From contig NC_072792.1 in assembly GCF_028583425.1 (NCBI RefSeq), forward strand, positions 160,400,676 to 160,464,675: 64,000 nt of DNA. Reading direction: 5' to 3'. Source of the stretch: Eublepharis macularius. Its lineage: Eukaryota > Chordata > Lepidosauria > Squamata > Eublepharidae. The position numbers and the translations under genes were made by a program. Positions 22,685-31,590 of this stretch are shown one piece after another; position 1 is the first letter of the stretch, and each line of letters starts with the position of its first letter. Below the pieces are notes generated by a model. It was not told the DNA's origin. It saw only the letters and a program-made list of their open reading frames with translations, and did no database searches.

Positions 22685-23352
22685 GGTTTGTGTGTATATA
22701 TGGGAGTGGGACTGGAAACTCTAGCACATGCTCCTGCACTCTCTGGAGCATTCCTATGTGGTGCTGGGAATGATGTCGTTTGCATTGCAATGCAGAAGTG
22801 ATGGGTTTCACTGTGGACCGATTCAGTAAAAATCAGCACCCGAAACCAGCACCCGAAACCAGCATCATGCCAGGAATGACATTATTCCCAGTGTGACACC
22901 AGAGCATTCTGGAGTGCACATGCTGCAAGCATGCACAAAGTAAGATCCCATCAGCGTGCCCCCCCAATGACTCCACATCCTCAGCTTTCAGCTGGGGGCA
23001 GGGTCTGGAAAACTCTAGTTCTGACCATTCCCAAAGCTACCCAGAAGTAACAAAGGATAGCTCTAGAAAACACTCTATGGTAAAGCCAGACGTTCTTACT
23101 ATACTTTCAGGAAGCTGAAAGAACTCTTGCCAGAACTCTATGATAAGAACTTCCTATAAGCTGATGGAGCTTTATTTTCTTCTTAATTGTTCTCCTGGGA
23201 TACTGTTTCCCCTCTCCCCCCGCCACAACCCTCCCAACCCTTGCCACTGTGTGGCAACCCTAGGAGTCCAGGGATGGGTCCATCTCCAGATGGTATGATT
23301 TATAAACAAATCCAGGAGGAAAAAAACCTGATTCCTCTCATTCAATTACCAG

Positions 23353-23537
23353 CTTTTCAGTTATATTATCATATTCAAAATCAAGTCATGTTGGAACGCC
23401 ACCTTCATCAATTACTCCTGCCAGCCATCACTGGAGCAGCAGTCTGCATATTCCTGGAAATCCTGTTCAATGACGTTGTAGTCTTCAAGATATTGAAAAC
23501 AAGTCTCTGCATATTGCAAGGGAGCTGGTTATGGCAG
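23353..23537 (+). CDS. TMEM45A: TMEM45A-like, coding exon 3 of 5
   Basis: The acceptor AG at 23351-23352 was chosen because phase 1 then yields S-FQLYYHIQNQ, which aligns with the family's FLFYYHVHN block. The AG at 23359-23360 would break the frame. Further blocks are HLHQLLLPAITGAAVCIFLE, FKILKTSLCILQGSWLWQ and the donor CAG|GTGAGT at 23538. The exon is 185 nt and ends in phase 0. The HQLL and LQGSW residues are family signatures, and the segment contributes two more membrane helices. Confidence 0.9.
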
Positions 23538-24234
23538 GTGAGTCATTCAGCCACTCCACGGAGTAAAGTTTGAAGCCTTCCTCCAGTCTGAGGGACCTTC
23601 CTCCCACTCTTATTCTATCTGAAGAACTACCTAAGTGGGAGGAAGGCTCCTGTAGTCTAAGGGAGGATTCTGTCTGTTATGTTCGACTTCGTTATGACTT
23701 TTATGCATGGAAAACACTGAACTAATTAGATGTTTTTGGCAGAGGGAGGGTAATGTGTAGTTGGGAAATATTATTCCTGGGGGAACAGCCTCAAAGATCA
23801 GATTTCCAAATATTAGGAAAATAGATTGGCCCCAATACAGACAAATTTTCTGAAGGACTGTAGCATGCTCTACGTTCAACTGGCCTGGAAATAACCTGAA
23901 CTTTTCACAGTTGGTGTACAACAATGGAGATTGTTTGTAAGTGCCCTGGGCTTCCCTGAGCACCAGGCGAAGCCTGAAACAACTTCACTGGTTGCTTGTG
24001 TGTTTGTGGGCTGTTTAAGGGGCTGGCTCTTACCCATACAGCTCTTCATGACCTGAGTCTGCATATTTGAACAGCTACTTTTTCCTTTATAAACTCACAT
24101 GCCTGCTTGGTTTTCCGAGCAGCTTCTTTTGACTGTGCCATCTTCCTGCCAGATTCTCCATCAGGTAAATAGCTTTCTGCAATAGCCCCTCTTCTGTCGA
24201 ATGGCCTGCCTGAGGAGATTCACAGGACTTCTTT

Positions 24235-24707
24235 TTTTGTTTTAATAAAATTTTATTGGTGAGTGGAAAAAAGAAAAGAATATTCAAATTTAACACATAT
24301 AATCCCATTTCCCCACCTCTATCCCCCACCCTTTTCCTCCCCCCTCCCTATTGACTTCCAACAGCTTTCCAACCCTTAACCCTTCTTATTGCTTAAATCT
24401 ATTTCATTTACATTTTCCTACCCTCTATAAATCATAATAACTCTTACTCTAAGCACATTCTGATTCTTTTACATAGACTCTATCCATATAATATATATCG
24501 TGTCAATAAAGCATAACCATATAGCTTAGTATATAGCAAGGATCACAGTGTCTCTTACTTTAAACATGTTCTATTTCTTTTAAACATATACTCCATCAAA
24601 TATACTATCAATATAGTATATATTATAAAACATATATTGTATGCTATGCCACCAATGTAACACAGCACACAACATAGTATAACACAGAAACCTGATATTG
24701 TATTAAA
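24235..24707 (-). mobile_element. 5'-truncated L1 LINE 3' UTR with TSD
   Basis: Flanked by exact AGGACTTCTTT duplications (24224-24234 and 24708-24718). On the minus strand it ends in CACCAATAAAATTTTATT, then an A-rich tail. The body has no open frame and a G-rich purine tract, as in an L1-type 3' UTR. Clean TSDs suggest a fairly recent target-primed insertion. The L1 class is inferred from the tail and structure. Confidence 0.7.
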
Positions 24708-25741
24708 AGGACTTCTTTGATATTATTCAAAAACATTCTGCAAGACAGTTCTTTTTCAGAGGGCCTTTGGAATACGGAAAGGTTACGGCAGTATTTAAAG
24801 TTAAAGAATGTTTAATAGAATTGGTTATAAGTTGGCTCGAGCATATGGATGAAGTAGGATATAAATTTTTAAAGAAATGTCTACTTGTTATCAACATATT
24901 TAATCCATTTACTGGATAGAGGTGGTAGATTACATTCAGTTGGGTAAATTTTCAGTTTCTAGAATGAGTCCTCCCTCGTTCCATTGCTGAAGCTACCACC
25001 ACATCTAAGTTCTACGTTAAGGACCAAGAGACACTGGGATAAGAAACACTGGTCTCCCTTTTACAAAGCTTCTGTGCTTAGTTGTATAGATATAACTTCA
25101 GCTACTTTACCTTCTATCCTGAGGAGGGGTCCATAGGAATAGCCTTGGATCCAGTGATGCCCAAGTGGAAGCGCAAACAGGCTTGGTACAGTTCTGCTTG
25201 ATCTTATGCCACACCTAGCATTTTCCTTGTAGTACCCAGAAAGTGCCTGCACAGCATCTATGTTTAACTTTGCACAAGGGGCTAGTGTGAGTTTTTTTCA
25301 CACTTCTGCTTGTGCAAGGACCCTCGCACATGTAGAAATCTTCTAGTCTGTCCAAGCTATACAGCTCTATCAGCATAAGAGTTCTCTCTCACACCCATCT
25401 GGTATTCCGTTTTTGAATTATTATGTATAAGTTCTACGGCCATTCATTGTGTTTTCTGTTTGGCTATGTGTTAAACACTTATCTGCAACTATGTATATTT
25501 GCACTGAGGCTGTAAGAAAAAAATCCAATGTGCATCATCAAGTACAGGATGATTTGAAATGCAATTGTAAATTAACCTTGCTGTTTGGCCACTAACTGAC
25601 TGAAAAGTCCAATAGAAATGCATTCAAAATGCCTGTTACTCTACTTGTTGGGAATCCGATATATGTGGTTTTAAACGGCATTCACATTTTCTGCTTGTGT
25701 ACTGACAGCAGGAGAAGGTCTGACAAAGTACTTCAAGCAGT

Positions 25742-25858
25742 CCTTATGAAAGGATGGATGAATATTTGTCAGAGATGCTCTAGGCTGATCCTGCACTGGG
25801 CAGGGGGTTGGACTAGATGGTCTGTATGGCCCCTTCCAACTCTATGATTCTATGATAG
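25742..25858 (+). repeat. CR1 LINE 3' end
   Basis: GGATGGATGAATATTTGTCA, GAGATGCTCTAGGCTGATCC and GGTTGGACTAGATGGTCTGT precede ATGATTCTATGAT, the terminal CR1 repeat. It is a complete 3' end in plus orientation. Confidence 0.88.
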
Positions 25859-26397
25859 GATGGGTTAAGCCTATAGGAAAAGAAAATCACCACCAACACA
25901 AAGGAGTTAAATAGGAGAGAATTGGAATTATGTTTAAAATTGGGTCTAGACAGTATGGTGAATTTGCTCCGGGGAGAGCTTTTCAGCCACTATGGTTTTG
26001 CTTAGTGAATCTGTATGTGATGGGGGATATAACACAAAAAGACCCTCAACATTCTTTAATTACTGTAGAAGTTTCATGAGTGGGTCATTTACCTGCACAG
26101 GTAAGACAAGTGCTTGCAGACTGTGTGAGAGCAGTAGACAGTTCTGCAGCTGAGATGGGCAGAAAGAGATGGGGGTCAGTGCTGAAGGCTGGCTGAAGCA
26201 CTGTGGGGTGCTGAGTCTCTCTGAGGATGCTGGGTAGTGGATCTGATGCTATAGAGGACTGCCTGTTTGCTTCCATTTATGTCCTGCACGTACATTCAAT
26301 AAAACAAATCTTAAGTCTCCACCATGTAGTCATTCGAAGGGAGCCAAACTTGATAGCATCACCCATGGAATTTTTCACATGTGGGCTTAGAGCAGTA

Positions 26398-26645
26398 TTT
26401 TTAACAACATTCGATTTATATACTGCCCTTCAGGACAGCTTAATGCCACACTCACAGCAGTTTACAAAGTGTGTCATTATTATCCCCACAACAATCACCC
26501 TGTGAGGTGGGTGGGGCTGAGAGAGCTCCGTGTGACTGACCCAAGGTCAATAAGCTGGCTTCAAGCGGAGGAGCAGGGAATCAAACCTGGTTCTCCAGAT
26601 TAGAGTCCCATTGCGCTTAACCACTATACCAAACTGGCTCTCTTT
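26398..26645 (-). repeat. tRNA-derived SINE, family B
   Basis: It starts with the tail ATTCGATTTATATACTGCCC and ends at the head ACCACTATACCAAACTGGCT. The body has CCAAGGTCAATAAGCTGGCT and GGAATCAAACCTGGTTCTCC. It matches 39530-39778 closely in the same orientation. Confidence 0.82.
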
Positions 26646-27391
26646 TCTTTTTTCTTTTCTGACTGACCTTTTAAACTGGAAGGACTGCAGTATGCACCTG
26701 GACTGAAACATTTAGTATTCTAAAACCAAAAAGTCTTACAGTGTACTCTCCAATAAATGCAAACACTTAAGCATACATTGAGATGTAACTATGCAACCCC
26801 TTCATATTTGGATCAAGTTAATTAAGGATAATGTTTCTTCAATGCATCTGAGAGAAAACTCCATTATAATGAGGAACCTCATTAGGTTCAGTGGTTGAGG
26901 AGTGCAATTGTACTGCCTGATCTCATGTAATTTGGAAGCAAATCGTGCATAAGGTTGCAGCCTAAGACTTATCTTTACTTTTTGACAAGCCTCTTTGGTT
27001 TTCCTGTCCTGTTATTATCAATATCAGTCATCAATAATGATTAAAATAGCACAATAGCCAGTGGTGTGTGAATCCTCTCTGCATGAGTATGTGTGTTGCC
27101 AAATACATGTCCAGCTTCAATAAAATGCATATGAAATATGATTTGGCAAGAATGGCGCCAGGATTCTGATTTAGTTCATATCGTTTAAATATGTTTTGAA
27201 AAGCAAAAGTTACCTTTTATCTGGTAAGAAATATCTTCAGTGCCATGGACGAATTGAGTGTTGCATTCCTTTTTTCAGGGGATTCCTTTGTCAATTAAGA
27301 CTTTCACCTTCTTTTGTTGTTCGTTGAAAATTCCTCTTAAGAAGCTTTAAAGCAAACTTAAATGTCAAAATTACTTTCCCTGGCTCTTTCT

Positions 27392-27473
27392 TTGGCTATT
27401 TCCACATGGCTTACTGCTGCTCGTAACAACACAGAAGATCGCTCAAATAATGCAGTAAGCCGTGTGGAAATGG
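27392..27473. mobile_element. Short palindromic MITE
   Basis: GGCTATTTCCACATGGCTTA at the left is answered by TAAGCCGTGTGGAAATGGCC at the right. The ~82-bp element is nearly all stem. No transposase; class unknown. The TSD is ambiguous because the flanks are T-rich. Confidence 0.6.
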
Positions 27474-27902
27474 CCTTTTTCTTTTTTTTCAGCTTAGTGT
27501 TATTACATTTTTTTAAAAAATATTGCTTGCAATTAATAGTCAATTTCTTATTTTACATTTACATTTTAAATCAGATGTTTGTCGTTTGGGGCAAAGTTTT
27601 CTGCTTTTGAGATATACTTCTAAACCAGCCAGAGTTGAATCTAAGCAGTGGGGCTCCCACACAGGCAAGTAACTGCTGAGTGTGCAGGAGAAGGGCACAG
27701 TCAACAAGCAAAGGCACTGCTCGATGGCAACTTCCTGCAATCCCAGTTGGGAACTGTAACATAGAACCAGGAGCCTGGGATATAGCCCAGGAAAAGGCAG
27801 TCAACTGTTTCTTTCACAGTCTGCGCATAGCTGTTCCCTGCTAACTCTGTAGACTGGTGAATCAGTGCGAGCTGAAGGAAAATGTACAATATTGGTAAAA
27901 AG

Positions 27903-28195
27903 GTAAAGGTAGTCAGTCCCCTGTGCAAGCACCAAGTCATTACTGACCCATGGGGGGATGTCGTATCATGATGTTTTCTTGGCAGACTTCTGTTATGGGG
28001 TGGTTTGCCATTGCCTTCCCCAGTCATCTACACTTTACCCCAAGGAAACTGGGTACTCATTTTACCGACCTTGGAAGGATGGAAGGCTGAGTCAACCTTG
28101 AGCCAGGTATCTAAACCCAGCTTCCGCCAGGATCGAACTCAGGTTGTGAGCAGAACTTGGGCTGCAGTACTTCAGCTTACCACTCTGTGCACCAT
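27903..28195 (-). repeat. tRNA-derived SINE, family D
   Basis: GGTAAAGGTAGTCAGTCCCC, GGTTTGCCATTGCCTTCCCC and GGAAGGATGGAAGGCTGAGT run to a minus-strand tRNA-like head (GGATCGAACTCAGGTTGTGA, TTCAGCTTACCACTCTGTGC). The head resembles a tRNA with A and B boxes on the minus strand. It is a single copy in this window. Confidence 0.75.
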
Positions 28196-28499
28196 TGTTT
28201 TAAATATTTATTGTGTTTTTGAGTGCTTTTAATGTTTATTTTGCTTATCTTTACTTCAATAACCCTCTGAGAAGGAGCCATTAATGTACCCATATTATAG
28301 ACAAGGAGCGGAGAATAAGTGATAATGATTTCTCCAAGGACATACATAACAGAGCTGAACCATAGATCTGAGCACCAACACTCTCTCCATTGCAGCACAG
28401 AGAGCTCTGCATGGCATGAGCACAATATTGTAAACCACAGATATAAAATTAACTTTTCTAAATAGATTGATGCCTTATCCTTTTTTTTTAATTTGACAG

Positions 28500-28645
28500 A
28501 TGGCATTTGTATTTGATCCTCCAAGTGGGAGTCCAGAGTGGAACCAAATGGATCATGATAATGTGATGTTCCTTACAATGTGCTATTGTGGGAATTTTGC
28601 ATTTGCACTTACTATAACGATTGTGAATTATACTATGGTGACCTG
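28500..28645 (+). CDS. TMEM45A: TMEM45A-like, coding exon 4 of 5
   Basis: Phase 0 start: MAFVFDPPSGSPEWNQMDHD then NVMFLTMCYCGNFAFALTIT and IVNYTMVTW. The PPSG-P-W-MDH block is a strong family signature. The exon is 146 nt, ends in phase 2 and has donor GTAAGT at 28646. At the position where both human paralogues have CFCWHY (as I recall) this gene reads CYCGNF, so Trp and His are replaced by Gly and Asn. The exon shows no frameshift or stop, so I still read it as functional coding sequence. Confidence 0.9.
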
Positions 28646-28810
28646 GTAAGTTAATTGTTCTTCTGAACTGCTGTTGTTAAGGACTCTGTTTTGCTTGCCA
28701 GAGTGTACAGAGTTTAAAATTAATTTGGTTCAACTGAAGAAAAATGGATTCCAGTTATGGAGGATTCTAAAATCACAGACGTGATGTGAAAGACCTCTAC
28801 CGGAGACCTA

Positions 28811-29002
28811 GGCCCTTTTCACACTACTTACTTTCTTCCGGAACATCGCGAAATGTAGCGCAAAAAACGTGGAAGATAGCATCTTCTCGTGAGAGTTTTG
28901 CACAACATCGCGCAAAACTGTTGCGAGAAGACGCTATCTTCTGCAGTTTTTGCACTACATTTCGCAGTGTTCCGGAAGCAAGTAAGTAGTGTGAAAAGGG
29001 CC
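28811..29002. mobile_element. Near-full-length palindromic MITE with CTA TSD
   Basis: The left end GGCCCTTTTCACACTACTTA and the right end TAAGTAGTGTGAAAAGGGCC are exact inverted copies. The symmetry extends inward with mismatches (AAGATAGCATCTTCTCG against CGAGAAGACGCTATCTT). CTA flanks both sides (28808-28810 and 29003-29005). A 3-bp TSD hints at a Harbinger-like origin, but this is weak. Confidence 0.7.
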
Positions 29003-29204
29003 CTAGAAAGATACTGTCGATCAGAGAAAACTTTGATAGATTAATTGTTTTTTAGAGTTATGTGTTTATTAGCATCCTTTCATTGAATCTGTGGCTTTTC
29101 AAGCAGCTTACTGGGCTTAGCGTGTGGTCTACAAAGAAAAACAAAAGTTTTACATTTTAAGTTAACAGTGATTTTCTCATTCTTCCAGGAGACACAACAA
29201 CTAA

Positions 29205-30145
29205 GGGTGTATAATTTGGCTCGGGAATAATGAGTATATACTCAAAAATAGATATTTGGAAATATTTGTGTATATCCAGCATATTCAGATATATCCGGAT
29301 AAACTGGTATTTATATTACCGAATTATCCAGATATATTCAGGAGTATCAGGGAATTGCATTTTAAAGGTCGCAGCAGCTGGTTCCCCTCCTTTTGCAGGC
29401 TTCCCAAGCCTCCCAGGCAACAGGAGGAGGGGGGGAGGCAGCATTACTATTTGGGTCTGTGTCAGGGTCAATGTTGCTTGCTTGCCATATGCCAGGGCTA
29501 GTTGCTGCCTTGATATTACTGGATTGCTAGATTGGATGCTAGGATTCTCTGGTTTAATGTTGGTTCTGTTGGGCTTGTGATGGTGTCCCTTGCTTCAGTT
29601 TGGTTCTGCTGGGATTCTCTGGTTTGACTTTGGTTCTGCTGGGATTCTCTGATTTGAAGTTGGGCTTGCATTGGCCCTGGGTTCTGCCTTGCATTTTTGA
29701 GTGATGCAAGTTCTTAAGGGCTTGCAACAGTGTCCCTTGCCTTAGTTTAGTTCTGCAGGGCTTCTCTGGTTTGATAATGATTTCCTGGGATCCTCTGTTT
29801 TGACTCTGGTTTGGCATTGGTTCTGTTGGGCTTTGTTGATTTGGTTTGCATTGGGACTGGCTTTTGGCCAGAGGTTGCTCCTGTGCATGTGGTTAAGGTT
29901 TCTTTGCCCTGGAAACAACAAAGAGTGGCTGGGGGCACCTTGTTCAGAGGCCGGTAGAATTAGCCCCCTGGGTCCAAATGTCTTGAAACTTGGGGGTTCT
30001 TTAGTGGACAGGAAGGACTAGGTTCCATGTCATTTTGGTGAGGGTTGCATGAAAAATGCCCCCCAGCCTTCTGAATAGTTTCCGCCATAGGGAATAATCG
30101 ACCAAATATATTCAGGATTCTCTTATAAAACTGTGCATCCCTAGT
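29205..30145. mobile_element. Candidate non-autonomous DNA element with internal minisatellite
   Basis: The left end CTAAGGGTGTATAATTTGGC and the right end AAAACTGTGCATCCCTAG form a weak inverted pair of the GGGTGTGCA type. The interior (about 29540-29840) contains degenerate repeats of TTTGGTTCTGCTGGGATTCT. 29925-30090 has a TGGGTCCAAATGTCTTGAAA block. The boundaries are tentative. Confidence 0.45.
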
Positions 30146-30339
30146 AACAACCCCTTAAGCTTTCCCTGAAGTTCTGCTGGGTTACCTTACCTGTTCTCAG
30201 AACTTAAAATAAACCATAGAACAGAAACAGTACAACAGAGCCTCTGAGAACTCCAGCATTCCCTCCTATCCCTGAATAACTGCAAGCAATCCATACACAA
30301 TGGTTGTTGGGGGTTTTCCGGGCTGTATTGCCGTGGTCT

Positions 30340-30404
30340 TGGCATTGTAGTTCCTGACGTTTCGCCAGCAGCTGTGGCTGGCATCTTCAGAGGTGTAGCA
30401 CCAA
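30340..30404 (-). ncRNA. Candidate minimal hammerhead ribozyme (antisense arm)
   Basis: Exact mirror of the + copy at 30446-30510. The minus strand reads CTGAAGA, a GCCAGC/GCTGGC stem, GAAA and then CGTC, with the predicted cut after the C pairing with 30356. All details are as for the + copy. Confidence 0.6.
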
Positions 30405-30445
30405 AAGACAGAGATCTCTCAGTGTCACTGAGAGATCTCTGTCTT

Positions 30446-30510
30446 TTGGTGCTACACCTCTGAAGATGCCAGCCACAGCTGCTGGCGAAACGTCAGGAAC
30501 TACAATGCCA
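30446..30510 (+). ncRNA. Candidate minimal hammerhead ribozyme (sense arm)
   Basis: CTGAAGA (30460-30466) fits the CUGANGA core. One extra U (30467) is followed by stem II, GCCAGC (30468-30473) with GCTGGC (30481-30486), and a 7-nt loop. GAAA (30487-30490) follows. Stem III is just A-C with G-U and no loop, giving the classic GUC cleavage triplet at 30492-30494. Stem I can start CCU (30457-30459) with AGG (30495-30497), then an internal loop. Minimal hammerheads with tiny helix III are known from Penelope-like elements. Activity here is inferred from the core only. Confidence 0.65.
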
Positions 30511-31114
30511 AGACCACGGCAATACAGCCCGGAAAACCCCCAACAACCATCGTTCTCTGGCCGTGAAAGCCTTCGACAATACAATCCATACACACATGGG
30601 ATCGGGAGCATGGGCTGCTGTGACAAAAAGTTGCATCCTGTGAGGCGTTACATATCTTGGATCTGCAAATCAAAGAATCTTTTCTGCCAGTAAAGCCAAA
30701 GGCAAGGGGTTGTGGCTGTTGTGTTTTTGATCTACATGCTAGTCCAGCTAATTGGTTTATTGTTGCATTGCATAAAAGGGCCAAGGTCTTTGCTCTTATT
30801 TCGGCACAATGTTGACAGGTGAATGAATTAGATCCCACTGCGTTATGACTCTGGTGAAGAACATTCTTTGTTAGCTTTCATTTGCAGAGAACTATTTGGT
30901 CATCCCTTTTCAAATGTTGTTGCCTGACTAAACAAAATGCTCATTGTTCTGACAGGAGGAATATATATATAGGTAAAGGGTCTGTGTCACGCGACTCCTA
31001 TACACATTAACATGGCATCTCACATCAGAATGCTCAGCCTCGTACTTGCTCCTTACTTGATTTAGAAAATGTGCAGACATTGTATGACACACACCTTGTT
31101 TTTTCCCTCTTCAG

Positions 31115-31208
31115 GATAGTTCATTCAAAAATGAAACAGGTTTCAACAATGGAAGTCGGATTATTGAAAATGGCCGAGCATGACCAGGAGTCAGAAGATG
31201 AGATCTAA
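31115..31208 (+). CDS. TMEM45A: TMEM45A-like, coding exon 5 of 5 (C-terminus)
   Basis: The phase 2 start completes a tryptophan, then IVHSKMKQVSTMEVGLLKM and AEHDQESEDEI-TAA at 31206-31208. The EVGLLK-AE--QESE-E ending is the TMEM45A C-terminus pattern as I remember it and differs from the TMEM45B tail. Total coding length is 187+213+185+146+94 = 825 nt, or 274 residues, the normal family length. The cytosolic acidic tail is intact. Confidence 0.9.
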
Positions 31209-31590
31209 TTTCACATACATATTTTCTTGCAGTTATACTTTTTCCACTCTGAAGCTCCACTGGCACTCTATACCAACCCATTTTGGCTTACGCCATCTGT
31301 GCATGTACCCTCTATCATGTTTTGTAATTCCATCTAATTTTATGTATGTGTGTTGTGCACTGTCAAGTTGCTTCCAACTTATGTTGATCCAATGAATGAA
31401 AAAACTTCAAAATGTCCTATCATTGACAGCCTTGCTCAGATCTTGCAAACTGGAGGACGTGGCTTCCTTTATTGAGTCAAGCCATCTCATTCTGGGCCTG
31501 CCTCTTTTTGTACTGCCTTAAATTTTTTCTCTGGCCCTTTGACTTTTTGGATTGGGTACAATAAACCTGAATAAAAGAAATACATGGAAT
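31209..31590 (+). promoter_or_regulatory. TMEM45A: TMEM45A-like 3' UTR with embedded repeat and two poly(A) signals
   Basis: AATAAA occurs at 31560-31565 and 31570-31575, giving a likely 3' end near 31590. 31333-31530 is a dispersed repeat (GTGCACTGTCAAGTTGCTTC, CCTATCATTGACAGCCTTGC, TTCCTTTATTGAGTCAAGCC), so most of the 3' UTR derives from a transposon. Confidence 0.6.

Larger units (their letters stand above)
19439..23352 (+). other. TMEM45A: TMEM45A-like intron 2
   Basis: GTGAGT donor and TTCAATTACCAG acceptor. It carries an LTR inserted between two halves of a palindromic MITE (19575-20676), a second LTR in reverse orientation (about 21430-22074) and a hAT-like element (22261-22684). 21265-21370 is a GGTTACCAGCC/GGGGATCCCCC repeat of unknown class. 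22685-23340 is otherwise unremarkable. Confidence 0.7.
23538..28499 (+). other. TMEM45A: TMEM45A-like intron 3
   Basis: GTGAGT donor and ATTTGACAG acceptor after a poly-T tract. It contains a minus-strand L1 tail (24235-24707), a CR1 3' end (25742-25858), two minus-strand SINEs (26398-26645 and 27903-28195) and a small palindromic MITE (27392-27473). Other parts, such as 23600-24220 and 26650-27390, show nothing recognised. Confidence 0.7.
30300..30581. mobile_element. Core-less Penelope-terminal palindrome with 13-bp TSD
   Basis: Positions 30300-30424 and 30426-30550 are exact reverse complements around a single T at 30425, a 251-bp palindrome without a mismatch by eye. A 31-bp one-sided extension (30551-30581) follows. 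CAATCCATACACA flanks both sides (30287-30299 and 30582-30594). The arm sequence is that of the terminal arms of the intact PLE at 55835-58076, including GACGTTTCGCCAGCAGCTG. There is no RT core. It looks like a retrotransposed pair of inverted ends. Confidence 0.85.
28646..31114 (+). other. TMEM45A: TMEM45A-like intron 4
   Basis: GTAAGT donor and TTTTCCCTCTTCAG acceptor. It contains three structured elements: a near-palindromic MITE (28811-29002), a GGGTGTGCA-type element (about 29205-30145) and the perfect PLE-terminal palindrome (30300-30581). 30600-31080 shows nothing recognised. Confidence 0.7.

Noticed and set aside
23187-23352. Upstream extension of the exon 3 frame to an ATG at 23187
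   Set aside because: The family alignment and phase 1 entry place the splice acceptor at 23352. The extension is intronic.
30187-30838. Overlapping frames on both strands with matching peptides
   Set aside because: The duplication of peptides results from the perfect DNA palindrome, not from coding sequence.
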